Assembly: GCA_963701715.1 (NCBI GenBank)
Contig: CAVPAX010000007.1
Coordinates: forward strand, 1 to 64,000
Length of the DNA stretch: 64,000 nt
Origin: Methylotenera_A sp963701715
GTDB lineage: Bacteria; Pseudomonadota; Gammaproteobacteria; Burkholderiales; Methylophilaceae
Reading direction: 5' to 3'
Each line of letters opens with the position of its first letter. The first letter of the stretch is position 1. Below the pieces are notes generated by a model, which worked only from the letters and a program-made list of their open reading frames with translations, was not told the origin of the DNA and did no database searches. This document shows positions 54,359 to 63,850 of this stretch, piece by piece. A program made the translations under genes and the position numbers.

Positions 54359-55297
54359 GTGCTATATAGAGATATTGTTTGGCTTTGGAATACTTCAGCG
54401 CGTATTTATCCAGACAAATCACTCATGTCCTTCAAAAATAGGCTTGTGCTTATTGCAATGGCCATCCGTATGTCAGCTTCGCTCCAACCGCTAATACATG
54501 CCGCAGAAGGCAGCCTAATCAACAAACTCATCACGCAACGTCCTGAAACGATTGGAGCTGTTGTATGGCCCTATCAATGTCTCACCTGGGATGCCGAGAC
54601 GCGATTGAACCACATCCGCGAACACTACGCCGTCATCGAAGCTTTAACCCCTAAAATTGATTTCCCTGTTGATGGGGCGCTAAAACTTCTTGACCTTAAC
54701 GATATCTATGAAGGCTTTCATGTGGTGCTCGATCAGCCTAAATGGTTCATACGAGAAGGTCAGCTTGTTATCAATTTATTCTTGAAAAATGTACGCATTT
54801 TATCACTGGCATTTTCGTTTGCATATGAATCAGATAAAGCTGTAGCTTATGTTGGAGCCCTGCAGGGAAGAAACCTCAATTGGTCGCTCGATATCTATCG
54901 TGAAATCACTAAAGCCACTTATGGCATACGTCCCAGAGACTTTTTATTCGAGCTCTTTAGAACATTCTGTTGTGCAGTTGGTATATCGAAGATTTATGCA
55001 GTCTCAGATTCAAGCAGACATCATCGCAGTAGCTACTTTAACAAAAAAAATTGCAAAGAATTAACAGTCAATTATGACGAGATATGGAAAGAAAGAGGTG
55101 GTATCTTAGAAAATTCAGATTTCTATGTGTTTAGTATGAATCGACAAGAAAAGAACCTGGAAGACATAGCTTCTAAAAAACGCTCAATGTATCGTCAAAA
55201 ATATGAGCTTTTGAAGACTATTGATGCACGGATGCTAGACGTATGCGCCCACCTTGATGATAAGCGATTACTGGAATATCCATTTAATAGCCTGTAG
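54359..55297 (+). CDS. VirK/YbjX (DUF535) family protein
   Basis: A 312-residue protein. GTG start, preceded by a G7 tract that supplies the ribosome site. The family pattern is visible in FHVVLDQPKWFIREGQLVINL, SFAFAYES-like and VGALQGRNLNWSLDIYREITK, and GIRPRDFLFELFR. Relatives affect the cell surface or peptide resistance in enterobacteria; within the EPS locus its role is unknown. Confidence 0.88.
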   Translation: MLYRDIVWLWNTSARIYPDKSLMSFKNRLVLIAMAIRMSASLQPLIHAAEGSLINKLITQRPETIGAVVWPYQCLTWDAETRLNHIREHYAVIEALTPKIDFPVDGALKLLDLNDIYEGFHVVLDQPKWFIREGQLVINLFLKNVRILSLAFSFAYESDKAVAYVGALQGRNLNWSLDIYREITKATYGIRPRDFLFELFRTFCCAVGISKIYAVSDSSRHHRSSYFNKKNCKELTVNYDEIWKERGGILENSDFYVFSMNRQEKNLEDIASKKRSMYRQKYELLKTIDARMLDVCAHLDDKRLLEYPFNSL

Positions 55298-55621
55298 TCT
55301 AGCCACGCGAATTACTCTCACTATTTCTGCCAGCCACATTTACTGAACTCAATTCTATACCTGTAGCACATGAATTAATTTTTATTAAACTTTGAAAATT
55401 AAACTTGAAAGTTATCGGCTAATGTCTTAATAACTTTGCAAGTAAATCTTCGTAACGAAAGCTTGCTATATAAAAAACATGATTAGCGCCGTATTTACAG
55501 CTAATCAGCTACATCACCTTTTGCTTACCTAGACTTGATGTACTGAATAGAGCATAATTAACTTTCTGGTTGAACTGATAGCCAGCCATTCAACTGAATA
55601 ACTTTAACTGATAAAGAAAAC
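55298..55621. other. Intergenic region, nothing recognised
   Basis: A 324-bp AT-rich gap before the polymerase-like gene. No hairpin with a T run, no ORF and no repeat seen. Confidence 0.5.
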
Positions 55622-57154
55622 ATGCCAGAACACATCAGGGCACTAATCGTCATTCTTAGCATTGTTATAGTAGTGTTTTTTTACGAAAAAAAAGCAATTG
55701 CACCACTGCTACCTCCAAATGAATTCAGTCGCTGGCGTAATGCATGGTTTGCAATTACATTGTTTGCTTTTTTATCTCAAGATTTCTGGGTGTTTATTGT
55801 CTTCAGTGCAGCCTATCTTTTATATATTACAAAGTCAGAACAAAATAAATTCGCACTTTATTTCACCTTGCTTCTTGCTATCCCATCGTTCTCAGCACGC
55901 ATTCCCATGCTATTCGATATCAGTTATAAACGCTTACTTGCGCTGATAATTCTCTTACCATTTTTCATTTCATTCAAAGCAAGCCCAGGCGTACCGCGTT
56001 TTGGCAGGCCGTTGGCAGAAAAATTGTTTTTGGCGTTCATAGTTCTGAACGCCTTTCTTCTCTTGCGACTCTTCACCTTCACCGACTCTCTACGTTACGC
56101 ACTTTACAGTTTTCTCGAAATTTTTCTTCCGTTTTATGTTGCTAGCCGTGCAATTAAAGATTTTGATCAACTAAAAAAAGTGATGATCGCATTGGTAATG
56201 GCCTGTATGGTCGTAGGTGCCATTGCTATATTTGAATACACCAGATCATGGCTTCTATACAACTCCCTACAAAATGCTTTAAATGTAGAGTGGGATATGG
56301 GTGGCTATTTAGGTCGCGCAGACAGCCTTCGCGCAGTTGCCTCCTTTGACCATTCAATCATACTAGGTCTCGTCATGGCAGTGGGGCTGGGGTTCTATCT
56401 TTTCCTTGCTCAGTCAATTACAAGCAGCACCCTGCGTCTCATTGGATTTGGCCTGCTAATGGGAGGGCTGTTTGCCTCATTGTCAAGAGGGCCATGGGTG
56501 GGCGCAGCAGTTCTGTTTTTGGTATTTATCGCTTTCGGAAAGAAAATTGTCCGGCGTCTTGCCTTGGTAGCCATCGCTGTCATCTTTGCCTTACCCATAC
56601 TTAACATGATTCCCGGTGGTGACAAAATCATTGATTTGATTCCGTTTGTAGGTGAAGTCGACAAAGAAAATATTGAATATCGAGAAAAATTGATTGATAG
56701 ATCCATACTTATTGTACAAAGAAATCCATTTTTTGGTGTAGCTGATCCCAGAACAGAGCCCGAGATGGCGGACATGGTGCAAGGTCAGGGCATTGTTGAT
56801 ATCGTGAATTCATATTTAGGCATTGCCCTTGGCAGCGGGCTAATTGGGCTAAGTTTATTTCTCGGATTTTTCACCCTAGTGCTGTTGGGCCTCATCAAAA
56901 AAATGAAAAGTATGCCTGATAAAAATAGTGAAGAATATCTCTGTGGACGAAGTCTGCTTGCTACTATGATAGCTGTTCTTGTTATCATTTTTACAGTGAG
57001 CGGTATCGGCATCATTCCTACTGTTTACTGGTTGCTTGCAGGCCTGATCTTTAGTTATATTCGCATAGCAAACCGGACAGCGATTACACAAATAGATAAA
57101 TCGTCAACAGAAAGGCCTGTTTATCCAACATCACGTCTTAAAAGTCATGCTTAA
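55622..57154 (+). CDS. O-antigen ligase/polymerase-like (Wzy) membrane protein
   Basis: A 510-residue integral membrane protein with about 12 helices and a long periplasmic loop (about 330-380). The signature region LRAVASFDHSIILGLVMAVGLGF followed by ASLSRGPWVGAAV fits the Wzy_C/O-antigen ligase family. It probably polymerises the EPS repeat units. Confidence 0.87.
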   Translation: MPEHIRALIVILSIVIVVFFYEKKAIAPLLPPNEFSRWRNAWFAITLFAFLSQDFWVFIVFSAAYLLYITKSEQNKFALYFTLLLAIPSFSARIPMLFDISYKRLLALIILLPFFISFKASPGVPRFGRPLAEKLFLAFIVLNAFLLLRLFTFTDSLRYALYSFLEIFLPFYVASRAIKDFDQLKKVMIALVMACMVVGAIAIFEYTRSWLLYNSLQNALNVEWDMGGYLGRADSLRAVASFDHSIILGLVMAVGLGFYLFLAQSITSSTLRLIGFGLLMGGLFASLSRGPWVGAAVLFLVFIAFGKKIVRRLALVAIAVIFALPILNMIPGGDKIIDLIPFVGEVDKENIEYREKLIDRSILIVQRNPFFGVADPRTEPEMADMVQGQGIVDIVNSYLGIALGSGLIGLSLFLGFFTLVLLGLIKKMKSMPDKNSEEYLCGRSLLATMIAVLVIIFTVSGIGIIPTVYWLLAGLIFSYIRIANRTAITQIDKSSTERPVYPTSRLKSHA

Positions 57155-57280
57155 TCACACAATAATGATTTTGTTTTCTATGTCCCCTAACAAGACAACT
57201 TAATCACTGTTAGCCGCTTTCACAAAGCAATACTATTTTGAGGTTTTTTTGTGTAACCGATTTAAAGGAAGAAATCTAAG

Positions 57281-57303
57281 GCATTATATTCAAGCGCTTA
57301 AGT
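57281..57303. promoter_or_regulatory. Motif shared with the epsE-epsL gap
   Basis: GCATTATATTCAAGCGCTTAAG: the first 15 bases recur exactly at 62279-62293, and the CTTAA end is also shared. Near-palindrome TTCAAGCGCTTAA. Possible common operator in the EPS locus. Confidence 0.4.
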
Positions 57304-57326
57304 TGATAATGAGAAATTATCAACTT
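57300..57326 (+). promoter_or_regulatory. Perfect 11-bp inverted repeat upstream of the SAF-domain oxidoreductase
   Basis: AAGTTGATAAT (57300-57310), 5-nt spacer GAGAA, ATTATCAACTT (57316-57326). It lies 61 bp before the preferred start (57388). Either an operator for a dimeric regulator or a leader hairpin. Confidence 0.55.
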
Positions 57327-57387
57327 GACCAACAAAATAATTAAGAACAAAATTCAATCAACAGAAATAATACATTCAAGGAAAATT

Positions 57388-58533
57388 GTGTTCGATAAAA
57401 TAACTAAAATAGGTATTGTGGGTACCGGCTTTATCGCTAGTGGATTAGCACACCTGATTAGGAGTTCCAATGACTTTCAGATATCCAAAGTGCTGACACG
57501 TCGTCCAATTGATTCCATTTCAGACTTTCCTCATGAAAATCTTACAAACTCTCTACAGGAGCTTATTGATACCTCTGACATTGTGTTTGAATGTTCAGGT
57601 GATGTTGTCCATGCTACAGAAGCAGTACTTGCTGCTACTAATGCCAACAAAAAAGTAGTTACCTTAAATGCTGAATTTCATGTCACTACGGGTTCTTTTT
57701 TTACACGTAAAGGCGCATACGTTACAGATGCTGATGGTGATCAGCCTGGCTGCCTTGCAAGATTAAAATTAGAAGTAGAGGGCATGGGGTTCAAACCCAG
57801 CGCTTATGTAAATATAAAAGGCTTTATCAATCTAAACCCTGAAAGAAAAGACATGGAATACTGGTCTGAACAGCAGGGAATTAGATTAGAACAAGTAGTA
57901 TCTTTTACCGACGGTACTAAACTTCAGATTGAGCAGGCATTTGTCGCTAATGGGCTAGGTGCAACTATTCCACCGAATGGAATGTTTGGTGCAAGAGTTG
58001 AAAGCTTAAATGATATGGATTACTTGATTAGAGCCTCTGAAGAAGCTGGCGCGCCAATTAGTGACTTTGTATTATGCAAGGGAGCGCCTCCTGGAGTGCT
58101 TATAGTTGCAAAAAATAAAGAGGCTGACAGACTGGGAAACTACATCGTCGGCCCGCTACGCACTAAAGAAAAACTAGGCTATATTCTTTTAAGACCCTAC
58201 CACCTATGTCATTTAGAAGCGCTCAATACACTTCGAAGGGTGGTAATGGGGGAACCCATGTTAATCAACAACTCAAAAAATCCACGTCTGACAGTTTCTG
58301 CTGTTGCAAAACGAAAAATACTACGTGGAGAGGTCATAGCGCGTGGTGCCGGAGGATTTGATGTAAGGGGTGTTGCTGTTCAATTACACAACCATCTCAA
58401 CGCAGTACCTATTTGCCTTCTACAAAACACTAAAATCATCAGAAATATTGAGCCAGGGCAAATTGTTCAATTTGATGATGTAGATCTTGCAGAAACAACG
58501 GCTTTAGATATTTATCGCAGCTTACTAAAATAA
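57388..58533 (+). CDS. Homoserine-dehydrogenase-like oxidoreductase with C-terminal SAF domain
   Basis: About 381 residues from the GTG at 57388, 4-5 bp after AAGGAA. A longer TTG-initiated frame from 57325 lacks a site and runs into the inverted repeat. N-terminal Rossmann fold (KIGIVGTGFIASGLAHLI), central catalytic-like region (LNAEFHVTTG, DADGDQPGCLARL, YVNIKGFINLNPERKDM), then a SAF-like C-terminus (KRKILRGEVIARGAGGFDVRG, LQNTKIIRNIEPGQIVQFDDVDLAE). It resembles predicted homoserine dehydrogenases with SAF domains (COG4091 type). In an EPS locus it may modify a sugar acid or precursor; substrate unknown. Confidence 0.85.
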   Translation: MFDKITKIGIVGTGFIASGLAHLIRSSNDFQISKVLTRRPIDSISDFPHENLTNSLQELIDTSDIVFECSGDVVHATEAVLAATNANKKVVTLNAEFHVTTGSFFTRKGAYVTDADGDQPGCLARLKLEVEGMGFKPSAYVNIKGFINLNPERKDMEYWSEQQGIRLEQVVSFTDGTKLQIEQAFVANGLGATIPPNGMFGARVESLNDMDYLIRASEEAGAPISDFVLCKGAPPGVLIVAKNKEADRLGNYIVGPLRTKEKLGYILLRPYHLCHLEALNTLRRVVMGEPMLINNSKNPRLTVSAVAKRKILRGEVIARGAGGFDVRGVAVQLHNHLNAVPICLLQNTKIIRNIEPGQIVQFDDVDLAETTALDIYRSLLK

Positions 58534-58639
58534 ACTAGGGAAGTATGTGCTGCACCATTCTCCACATAGCAATCTCTAGCCTCGCTGTGTTTAAAAGTCT
58601 AACATGCCTGCTCAAAAGCCTATTTCTGTGTAAAAATCA

Positions 58640-59461
58640 TTAATAGTAATAAGCTCTGGGTTCTACTTCAGCTCGATTTACCACTACACCTAATATATTA
58701 GACTTAGTGAGTAATCGCATGGTCTCAGCAATCTCATGTTCAGTATGCAAGCCATTACCTACAACCACAAGCACACAGTCAACTTGCGGTAACAACACCA
58801 TTGCATCATCAGCATTCAACAAAGGGGGTAAATCGAAAATTACAATGCGTGAATCGTATCTCTCTTTTAATTCAACGATTAATTCTCGTATTCTATGGGA
58901 CGACAAAGTTTCAGACGATTGATTTACGGGTCTATTTGTAGGAACTATTGTTAATCGAGGAATTCCTGGATTTACAATAATTTCTGATAATTCGGCATTT
59001 CCAGCAAGAAAATTATTAATAGATTTCTCTCGATTAATGCCAAGATACTGGGCGATACTTGGTCTGCGCAAATCAAAATCAACAAGCATTGCAGTTTTTT
59101 GTGGCTGTTGAGCAATACTGATTGCCAGGTTAATGGCAACTACAGTCTTCCCCGCTTCCGGCGTTGGGGAAATAATCGCGATTGTGCGCCAATTATTTTC
59201 TTCCATTTTTTGTAGAACTTGTGTGCGCAGTGAATCGAATATCGAACTTATAGGGTCGTCATTATTCTGTGCAAAAATGCGATAGTTTTCTAAATGTTTA
59301 GGATCAAGATTGACTATACTAGCTTTGTTATAAGCTATAGATTTAAGCTCATCTTCCTTTGATGATTTTCTAAATGTTTTATTTTGGGTCGCAGTTGTTA
59401 TTGGACGTTCACTACCAGTCTGTTTCTTAGCTTTTTCTAAAGCATCTTTAATTTTTTCCAT
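58640..59461 (-). CDS. epsG: Chain-length determinant tyrosine kinase (EpsG-type BY-kinase)
   Basis: A 273-residue cytoplasmic bacterial tyrosine kinase. Walker A SPTPEAGKTVV, Walker A' MLVDFDLRRPS, Walker B RIVIFDLPPLL, and a C-terminal tyrosine cluster RAYYY for autophosphorylation. It controls polymer length with the Wzz-type protein encoded 13 bp upstream. Methanolan-type loci name it EpsG. Confidence 0.92.
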   Translation of the reverse strand: MEKIKDALEKAKKQTGSERPITTATQNKTFRKSSKEDELKSIAYNKASIVNLDPKHLENYRIFAQNNDDPISSIFDSLRTQVLQKMEENNWRTIAIISPTPEAGKTVVAINLAISIAQQPQKTAMLVDFDLRRPSIAQYLGINREKSINNFLAGNAELSEIIVNPGIPRLTIVPTNRPVNQSSETLSSHRIRELIVELKERYDSRIVIFDLPPLLNADDAMVLLPQVDCVLVVVGNGLHTEHEIAETMRLLTKSNILGVVVNRAEVEPRAYYY

Positions 59462-59473
59462 AAATCACCTTTT

Positions 59474-61030
59474 CTAAAATCTTGATAGAATCTTGGTCGT
59501 TAATACATCAAGCGGCATAAGGAAAAAATGCACCAAAAACAATATGAGAATAACTGTTATCAAAATACTGAACAAAGTATAAATAACTATATATTTTTTT
59601 CGCTTCAACTCTGCTTTATTCGTAATATACGGTATTGTTGCCATTGGCTGGATTTTCATAATAGAGGCCAAAACATCTATACCTCTTACCCGCTTATCTA
59701 GCGCTTCCATCAAAACAGCCAAACCAACTGCCGCTGCGATTGCGCCTAAAAATCCAGCTAGAATAATCAATAAACGATTAGGCTTTATTGGCTTCTCTGG
59801 AAAGATAGGGGCTTCTGTCAATACAAAACGTTCGCCTTTATTTTCCATCTCTATATTTTTAACCAATTTAGAATTGTCTAACTTGGCTTTAATCTCTGCA
59901 TAAGCAGCTTTAGCATTATCATAATCTCGTAACAACGCGCCGAGCGTGCCTTCCGTTTGGGCACTCTGCATAACAAGCCCTTCAGTTTGACTTATTTTTG
60001 CACGAATACTTGCCTCCTCCATCTTCAATGCATTAAGCCGTGCATTCGCTGTATCTATTTGCGCCTGTACCTTAGCCACCATAACAGATTGAGCTGTTAC
60101 AGATTTGGCAGGGGCTGGGGGAGCGGACTTTTCAAGCGCGTCTATTCGGCGCTGTAACGCACGTACAGATGGATGATTTTCACTATATATGCTGTTTAGT
60201 TTTGCTAATTCCGATTTAAGATTCTCTAGCTCAGTAGCGCCTGTGTTTTGGTCACTTTGAGCAATCAAACCAACTCCCGCCTTAGCAGACTCCATACTAA
60301 CATCTAACGATCGTAATTCGGCTTGAGTAGCGCTGTATTCACGCTGGGTAGCTCTTAGGTCATTTTCAAGGCGCTCCAGACTTGCCACCTTCATGTCCTT
60401 GTTTTCAGGAAGGGAATTTGAATGTAGTCGCTTGTAGTTAGTTACTTCTTTCTCTATTCTCTCTAAGACAATCTTTTGTTTTTCTGCTTCTTTACTAAAA
60501 AATTCAGCAGTCTCTGTCGCACGCTCTTTGCTAGCCCTGTCGTTCTCATCCAAGAATAACTTGACTAAATCATTCGCTATATTATAAGTATTATCAGCTT
60601 TATAGTTTGTGAAAGTAATGTTGAATGCGAACGTCGGTTTAGCACCCCAATCCTCAGCTTCTGCTTTGAGTAAATCTACTTTGATATTAGCACGTAATAT
60701 TTGCACCAAACCTTCCGGTGCCATGTTGGGCTTTTTATCCAGACCGTACAACTTGTATTTTTTAGCAATTTTGTAAAGGTTATCATTGCTAAGCACAACC
60801 TGCTTGAGCGCAGCGAAACGGTCACTAGCATATTTTTCTTTTGCGGAATCTGACTGGACTTGTTGTGACTCAATCAGAATTGTAGCCGTGGATTCATATA
60901 CTGGCGAAAGCTTAAGTGCAATCGCAGTGGCTGCCAAAAACACAAAAAAGAAAAAACCTATAACATATGGCAATCTTCGCTTAATGATGTTGATATAATC
61001 ATCTAGTGTCATTTCTCGTTCTATAGCCAT
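59474..61030 (-). CDS. epsF: Chain-length determinant protein (EpsF/Wzz-type)
   Basis: A 518-residue inner-membrane protein. N-terminal Wzz domain with helix 1 (VIGFFFFVFLAATAIALKL), long periplasmic coiled coils (about 190-390), Pro-rich PIFPEKPIKPNRLL before helix 2, and a further C-terminal hydrophobic helix (IVIYTLFSILITVILILF). Partners the tyrosine kinase encoded just downstream. Confidence 0.93.
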   Translation of the reverse strand: MAIEREMTLDDYINIIKRRLPYVIGFFFFVFLAATAIALKLSPVYESTATILIESQQVQSDSAKEKYASDRFAALKQVVLSNDNLYKIAKKYKLYGLDKKPNMAPEGLVQILRANIKVDLLKAEAEDWGAKPTFAFNITFTNYKADNTYNIANDLVKLFLDENDRASKERATETAEFFSKEAEKQKIVLERIEKEVTNYKRLHSNSLPENKDMKVASLERLENDLRATQREYSATQAELRSLDVSMESAKAGVGLIAQSDQNTGATELENLKSELAKLNSIYSENHPSVRALQRRIDALEKSAPPAPAKSVTAQSVMVAKVQAQIDTANARLNALKMEEASIRAKISQTEGLVMQSAQTEGTLGALLRDYDNAKAAYAEIKAKLDNSKLVKNIEMENKGERFVLTEAPIFPEKPIKPNRLLIILAGFLGAIAAAVGLAVLMEALDKRVRGIDVLASIMKIQPMATIPYITNKAELKRKKYIVIYTLFSILITVILILFLVHFFLMPLDVLTTKILSRF

Positions 61031-61053
61031 TAATTTTTCTAACCTTTTTCTTA

Positions 61054-62216
61054 TTAAAAACTTAATGTGTCATACACAAGCGTCACACCAATGATATTAC
61101 CTTGGCTTTGAGTGGCTGGGCCATCTATATCCCTGAGGCCTGCAGAAAAGCGACTTTTCCAATGATTGGATAAGTCACGCTCATAAAATGCACCAATATC
61201 TTGATAATCTATATTCTCAGTATTGATTGAAGCGTCTTTTCTCGTTTTAGTTATCGAGTAACCTGCGCCCATACGATCAATATTAGAAATATCAAAACTC
61301 CATGTAACATCAAGAACGTCTCTTGTTTGAAAACCACCTATTCCACCAGCCCCAAGGCTTCTGGACAATCCTGCAGTATAGGTCATGCGGTCTTGAGCGT
61401 AATTAGCTGTTACGCCAGCTTCCCAGCCAGAATCCGACTGCCGGCCTGTAATGTGATAGGGGCCACCATGTACTCCAAGACTAAGTTTTTCTTTTAATTG
61501 GTAATTGGCACCAATGTCTAAACGATAAAAATTCGTATTATCATAAAGTTTATCAGGCATATAATGAAAATAACCCACCTGTACATAGGTGTCCAGTTTT
61601 TCAGTATTGGCATAAGTTAACTTAGAGTTGAAGTTGCCAAGTTGATAACTTTCAAGGCTACCCGGCAGGGTGAAAGTGACATCACGGTAGGCGCCTTCAG
61701 TTAGAACAGACCATTTAGGATCGATATCATGTAACCATTTTGCAGACAGTACTTTAATTTTTTCAGTATTATCAGCCTGAACAAACACGCCAGTCGCTTT
61801 TAATTCATCCGCGCGAGCAGAGCTCTCAATATAATCCGCCTTGAGTCCAAACAATCCACGCTCATATGTTCTATCCCAACCAATCGCCACCTTTGGATCT
61901 TCGCGATTCACAAGAACTTTCTCGTTTGAGTGTCTTTGAACCAGCAAAGCCGCATCCAAATACCATAGATTGACTCCGCTGGTGGCATCCAGTTTAATTC
62001 CGGTGCTATCGTATATATCCACACAGGTTCTTTATTAAATTCAGCCATCGAAGGGTTGGAATCGTGAGTTACTCCCATCCCGACGATGATATCTTTTGTG
62101 ACCACAGCCGCATTTACTTGCGGCAACATCAAACAAAATGTAAAGCCAATGAGCGCTTGCCATGCGGACTTATTGTAATTCTGATGCCAAATTGGCAATA
62201 GATTTTCAATTTTCAT
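61054..62216 (-). pseudogene. epsL: EPS outer-membrane beta-barrel protein EpsL, single frameshift
   Basis: OM barrel of EPS export. The first frame (start ATG at 62216, after GAGG) encodes a signal peptide and KDIIVGMGVTHDSNPSM up to VWIYTIAPEL. The rest (LDATSGVNLWYLDAALLVQRHSNE through GVTLVYDTLSF) lies in another frame to 61054. Adding one A to the AAA run at 61993-61995 gives APELKLDATSG and restores a normal EpsL of about 387 residues. Single homopolymer indel: real mutation or sequence error cannot be separated here. The chain ends in Phe, as OM barrels do. Confidence 0.82.
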
Positions 62217-62224
62217 TACGGCCT

Positions 62225-62269
62225 CTGAATATAGAGTTATCAATAGTGGTTATTATACTCTATATTCAG
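62225..62269 (-). promoter_or_regulatory. 13-bp perfect hairpin before the epsL ribosome site
   Basis: CTGAATATAGAGT (62225-62237) and ACTCTATATTCAG (62257-62269) form a perfect inverted repeat with a 19-nt loop. In epsL mRNA the 3' arm ends next to the GAGG site. No T run follows, so this is an mRNA structure or operator rather than a terminator. The adjacent bases contain two approximate tandem copies of TATATTCA(A)G(A)CACTT(T)AAGC. Confidence 0.6.
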
Positions 62270-62301
62270 ACACTTAAAGCATTATATTCAAGCACTTTAA
62301 G

Positions 62302-62865
62302 CTATGGTACTAAGACGGTATCGCCAGGGTTCAATGTAATATTACTTTCCAGACGTTCTCCACGAATAAGCTGATCATAATATACTGGAATGGCTTTTTG
62401 CCCTTGTGGGGTATTGCGCAAAACCTTAATGCCGCCACGGTCTGCAAACTTATCCAACCCGCCCGCCACACTTAATGCGTCCAGAACAGTCATAGGTCCC
62501 GCCATTAAAACCTGACCAGGCTTCAATACCTTTCCCATTACATGCGCAACATTACCAGTAATGCTTACAATGACCACCGACACTTGTGGATCAGGAAGAT
62601 AGGGTTTTAATTTTTCAGCAATTCGTTTTTCTACTTCCGTTGAAGTCAAGCCTACAACCTCCACCCTCCCTGCTAAAGGATAGGTAATGCTCCCATCCGG
62701 TAGTACAAGGCTTTCTTTTTGCAATTTATCTTCACCCCAAACTGAAACCTGAATTAAGTCTCCCTGACGTAACTTATAGCTCTGTGAAGTCTCAGCATTC
62801 ACTATCGAAATTGACATCAAAAATAATTGACTTATTAGCAGCCACAAAAATGTTTTAATTTTCAT
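62302..62865 (-). CDS. epsE: Short Wza-type polysaccharide export protein EpsE
   Basis: A 187-residue periplasmic/outer-membrane protein with signal peptide (ending SIVNAETS). Poly_export domain YKLRQGDLIQVSVWGEDKL...VLPDGSITYPLAGRVEV and one SLBB domain (VAHVMGKVLKPGQVLMAGPMTVLDALSVAGG). No lipobox Cys and no C-terminal Wza helix, as usual in the short EpsE type. First gene of the epsE-L-F-G direction. Confidence 0.93.
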   Translation of the reverse strand: MKIKTFLWLLISQLFLMSISIVNAETSQSYKLRQGDLIQVSVWGEDKLQKESLVLPDGSITYPLAGRVEVVGLTSTEVEKRIAEKLKPYLPDPQVSVVIVSITGNVAHVMGKVLKPGQVLMAGPMTVLDALSVAGGLDKFADRGGIKVLRNTPQGQKAIPVYYDQLIRGERLESNITLNPGDTVLVP

Positions 62866-63048
62866 AATTTATTATTCCTTTCAGGACATGACATTAAAGA
62901 AATTACTCTAATAGGATATCACGTTAAGGATGTTTCAATTTTAGAATAATATGAGTTTTACTAATGAATTATTACTAACACTAGTCAAATTAGCGACCTA
63001 TAGAAAAGCGCTAGATAGACTAACTAAGATAAATTTTTGACTTAAAAA

Positions 63049-63342
63049 TCAGACGCCACTTCTATTGGATAACATCAAAAAGCCAAATAAAGCTACACCT
63101 AACAACCATATACTTGGCAACATTGGCTCGTTTCTATTTGTATTCTGGGATACATCTGCAACGCCTTTCTTTTCTTTACTAATGTACACGCCTTGCACTA
63201 AGGCCTCTTTATCGCTAGCATTACTTGTAGCCGTCAATGAAATTGTTATATCTTTGACGGGCTCGCTACTTTTGGCTGAAACATTGATTGAGCCTATTGA
63301 AACCATACTCATGAATATTAAAACTATAATCTTTTTTAGCAT
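63049..63342 (-). CDS. Small secreted protein with PEP-CTERM-like C-terminal signal
   Basis: About 97 residues from the ATG at 63342 (AAGGAT upstream). A signal peptide (KKIIVLIFMSMVSIGSINVSA) leads to a short polar mature part. The C-terminus is LPSIWLLGVALFGFLMLSNRSGV: Pro, a membrane helix and a short basic end, the tripartite plan of exosortase substrates, although the PEP triplet itself is not canonical. It lies next to EPS export genes. Candidate EPS-linked surface protein; function unproven. Confidence 0.65.
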   Translation of the reverse strand: MLKKIIVLIFMSMVSIGSINVSAKSSEPVKDITISLTATSNASDKEALVQGVYISKEKKGVADVSQNTNRNEPMLPSIWLLGVALFGFLMLSNRSGV

Positions 63343-63802
63343 TTCATCTATCCTTCGGCGCAAGAAAAACACTTGTTTTTAGTTGGATTCATTCTATGAA
63401 GCACGAGACAAATTCACAATAGCCCGTATGGGTCAATGGCAATTGGTCTAGCTAACATTAAGAATTTAATTCTTTTAATTCAAGTAGATACAACAACACG
63501 TAGCAATTCCACAGCCTAACCATAAAGCCCTTATGTTACGATATTTGTTAAATTTAATTTATTTACAAGTTATGTTGAGCTAATTAACTTACTCTAATAG
63601 ATCTTTTGGGCAGAATTGTGACAAGAATGGTGGGATGTTAAGTAAAATACCGGTGAATATTATGAGCAATAAACTTGTCATTAGACATGTTTTACCCAAT
63701 TTCATAATCAAGTGGGTATTGACATGTTTAAAGTTGGTGTCTGAGCCTATAACTAACAACCTAGATATGATTCCCTCCAGCCAACAGACTTATAAACTCA
63801 AT
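63343..63802. other. AT-rich region between small protein and regulator
   Basis: About 460 bp, AT-rich. A plus-strand frame of about 59 codons from 63635 lacks a good ribosome site and resembles nothing known. No other structure before the terminator at 63803. Confidence 0.4.
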
Positions 63803-63838
63803 AAAAAGCCTTAACTTATAAAACAGTATAAGGCTTTA
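63803..63838 (-). terminator. Intrinsic terminator of the regulator gene
   Basis: AAAGCCTTA (63829-63837 read on the minus strand), 15-nt loop, TAAGGCTTT (63805-63813), then T-rich. 13 bp past the stop at 63851. Confidence 0.8.
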
Positions 63839-63850
63839 GTAATTCTAAAG

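Noticed and set aside
63635..63814. Plus-strand frame of about 59 codons
   Set aside because: No good ribosome site, no recognisable homology, ends in the terminator hairpin; could be chance in AT-rich DNA.
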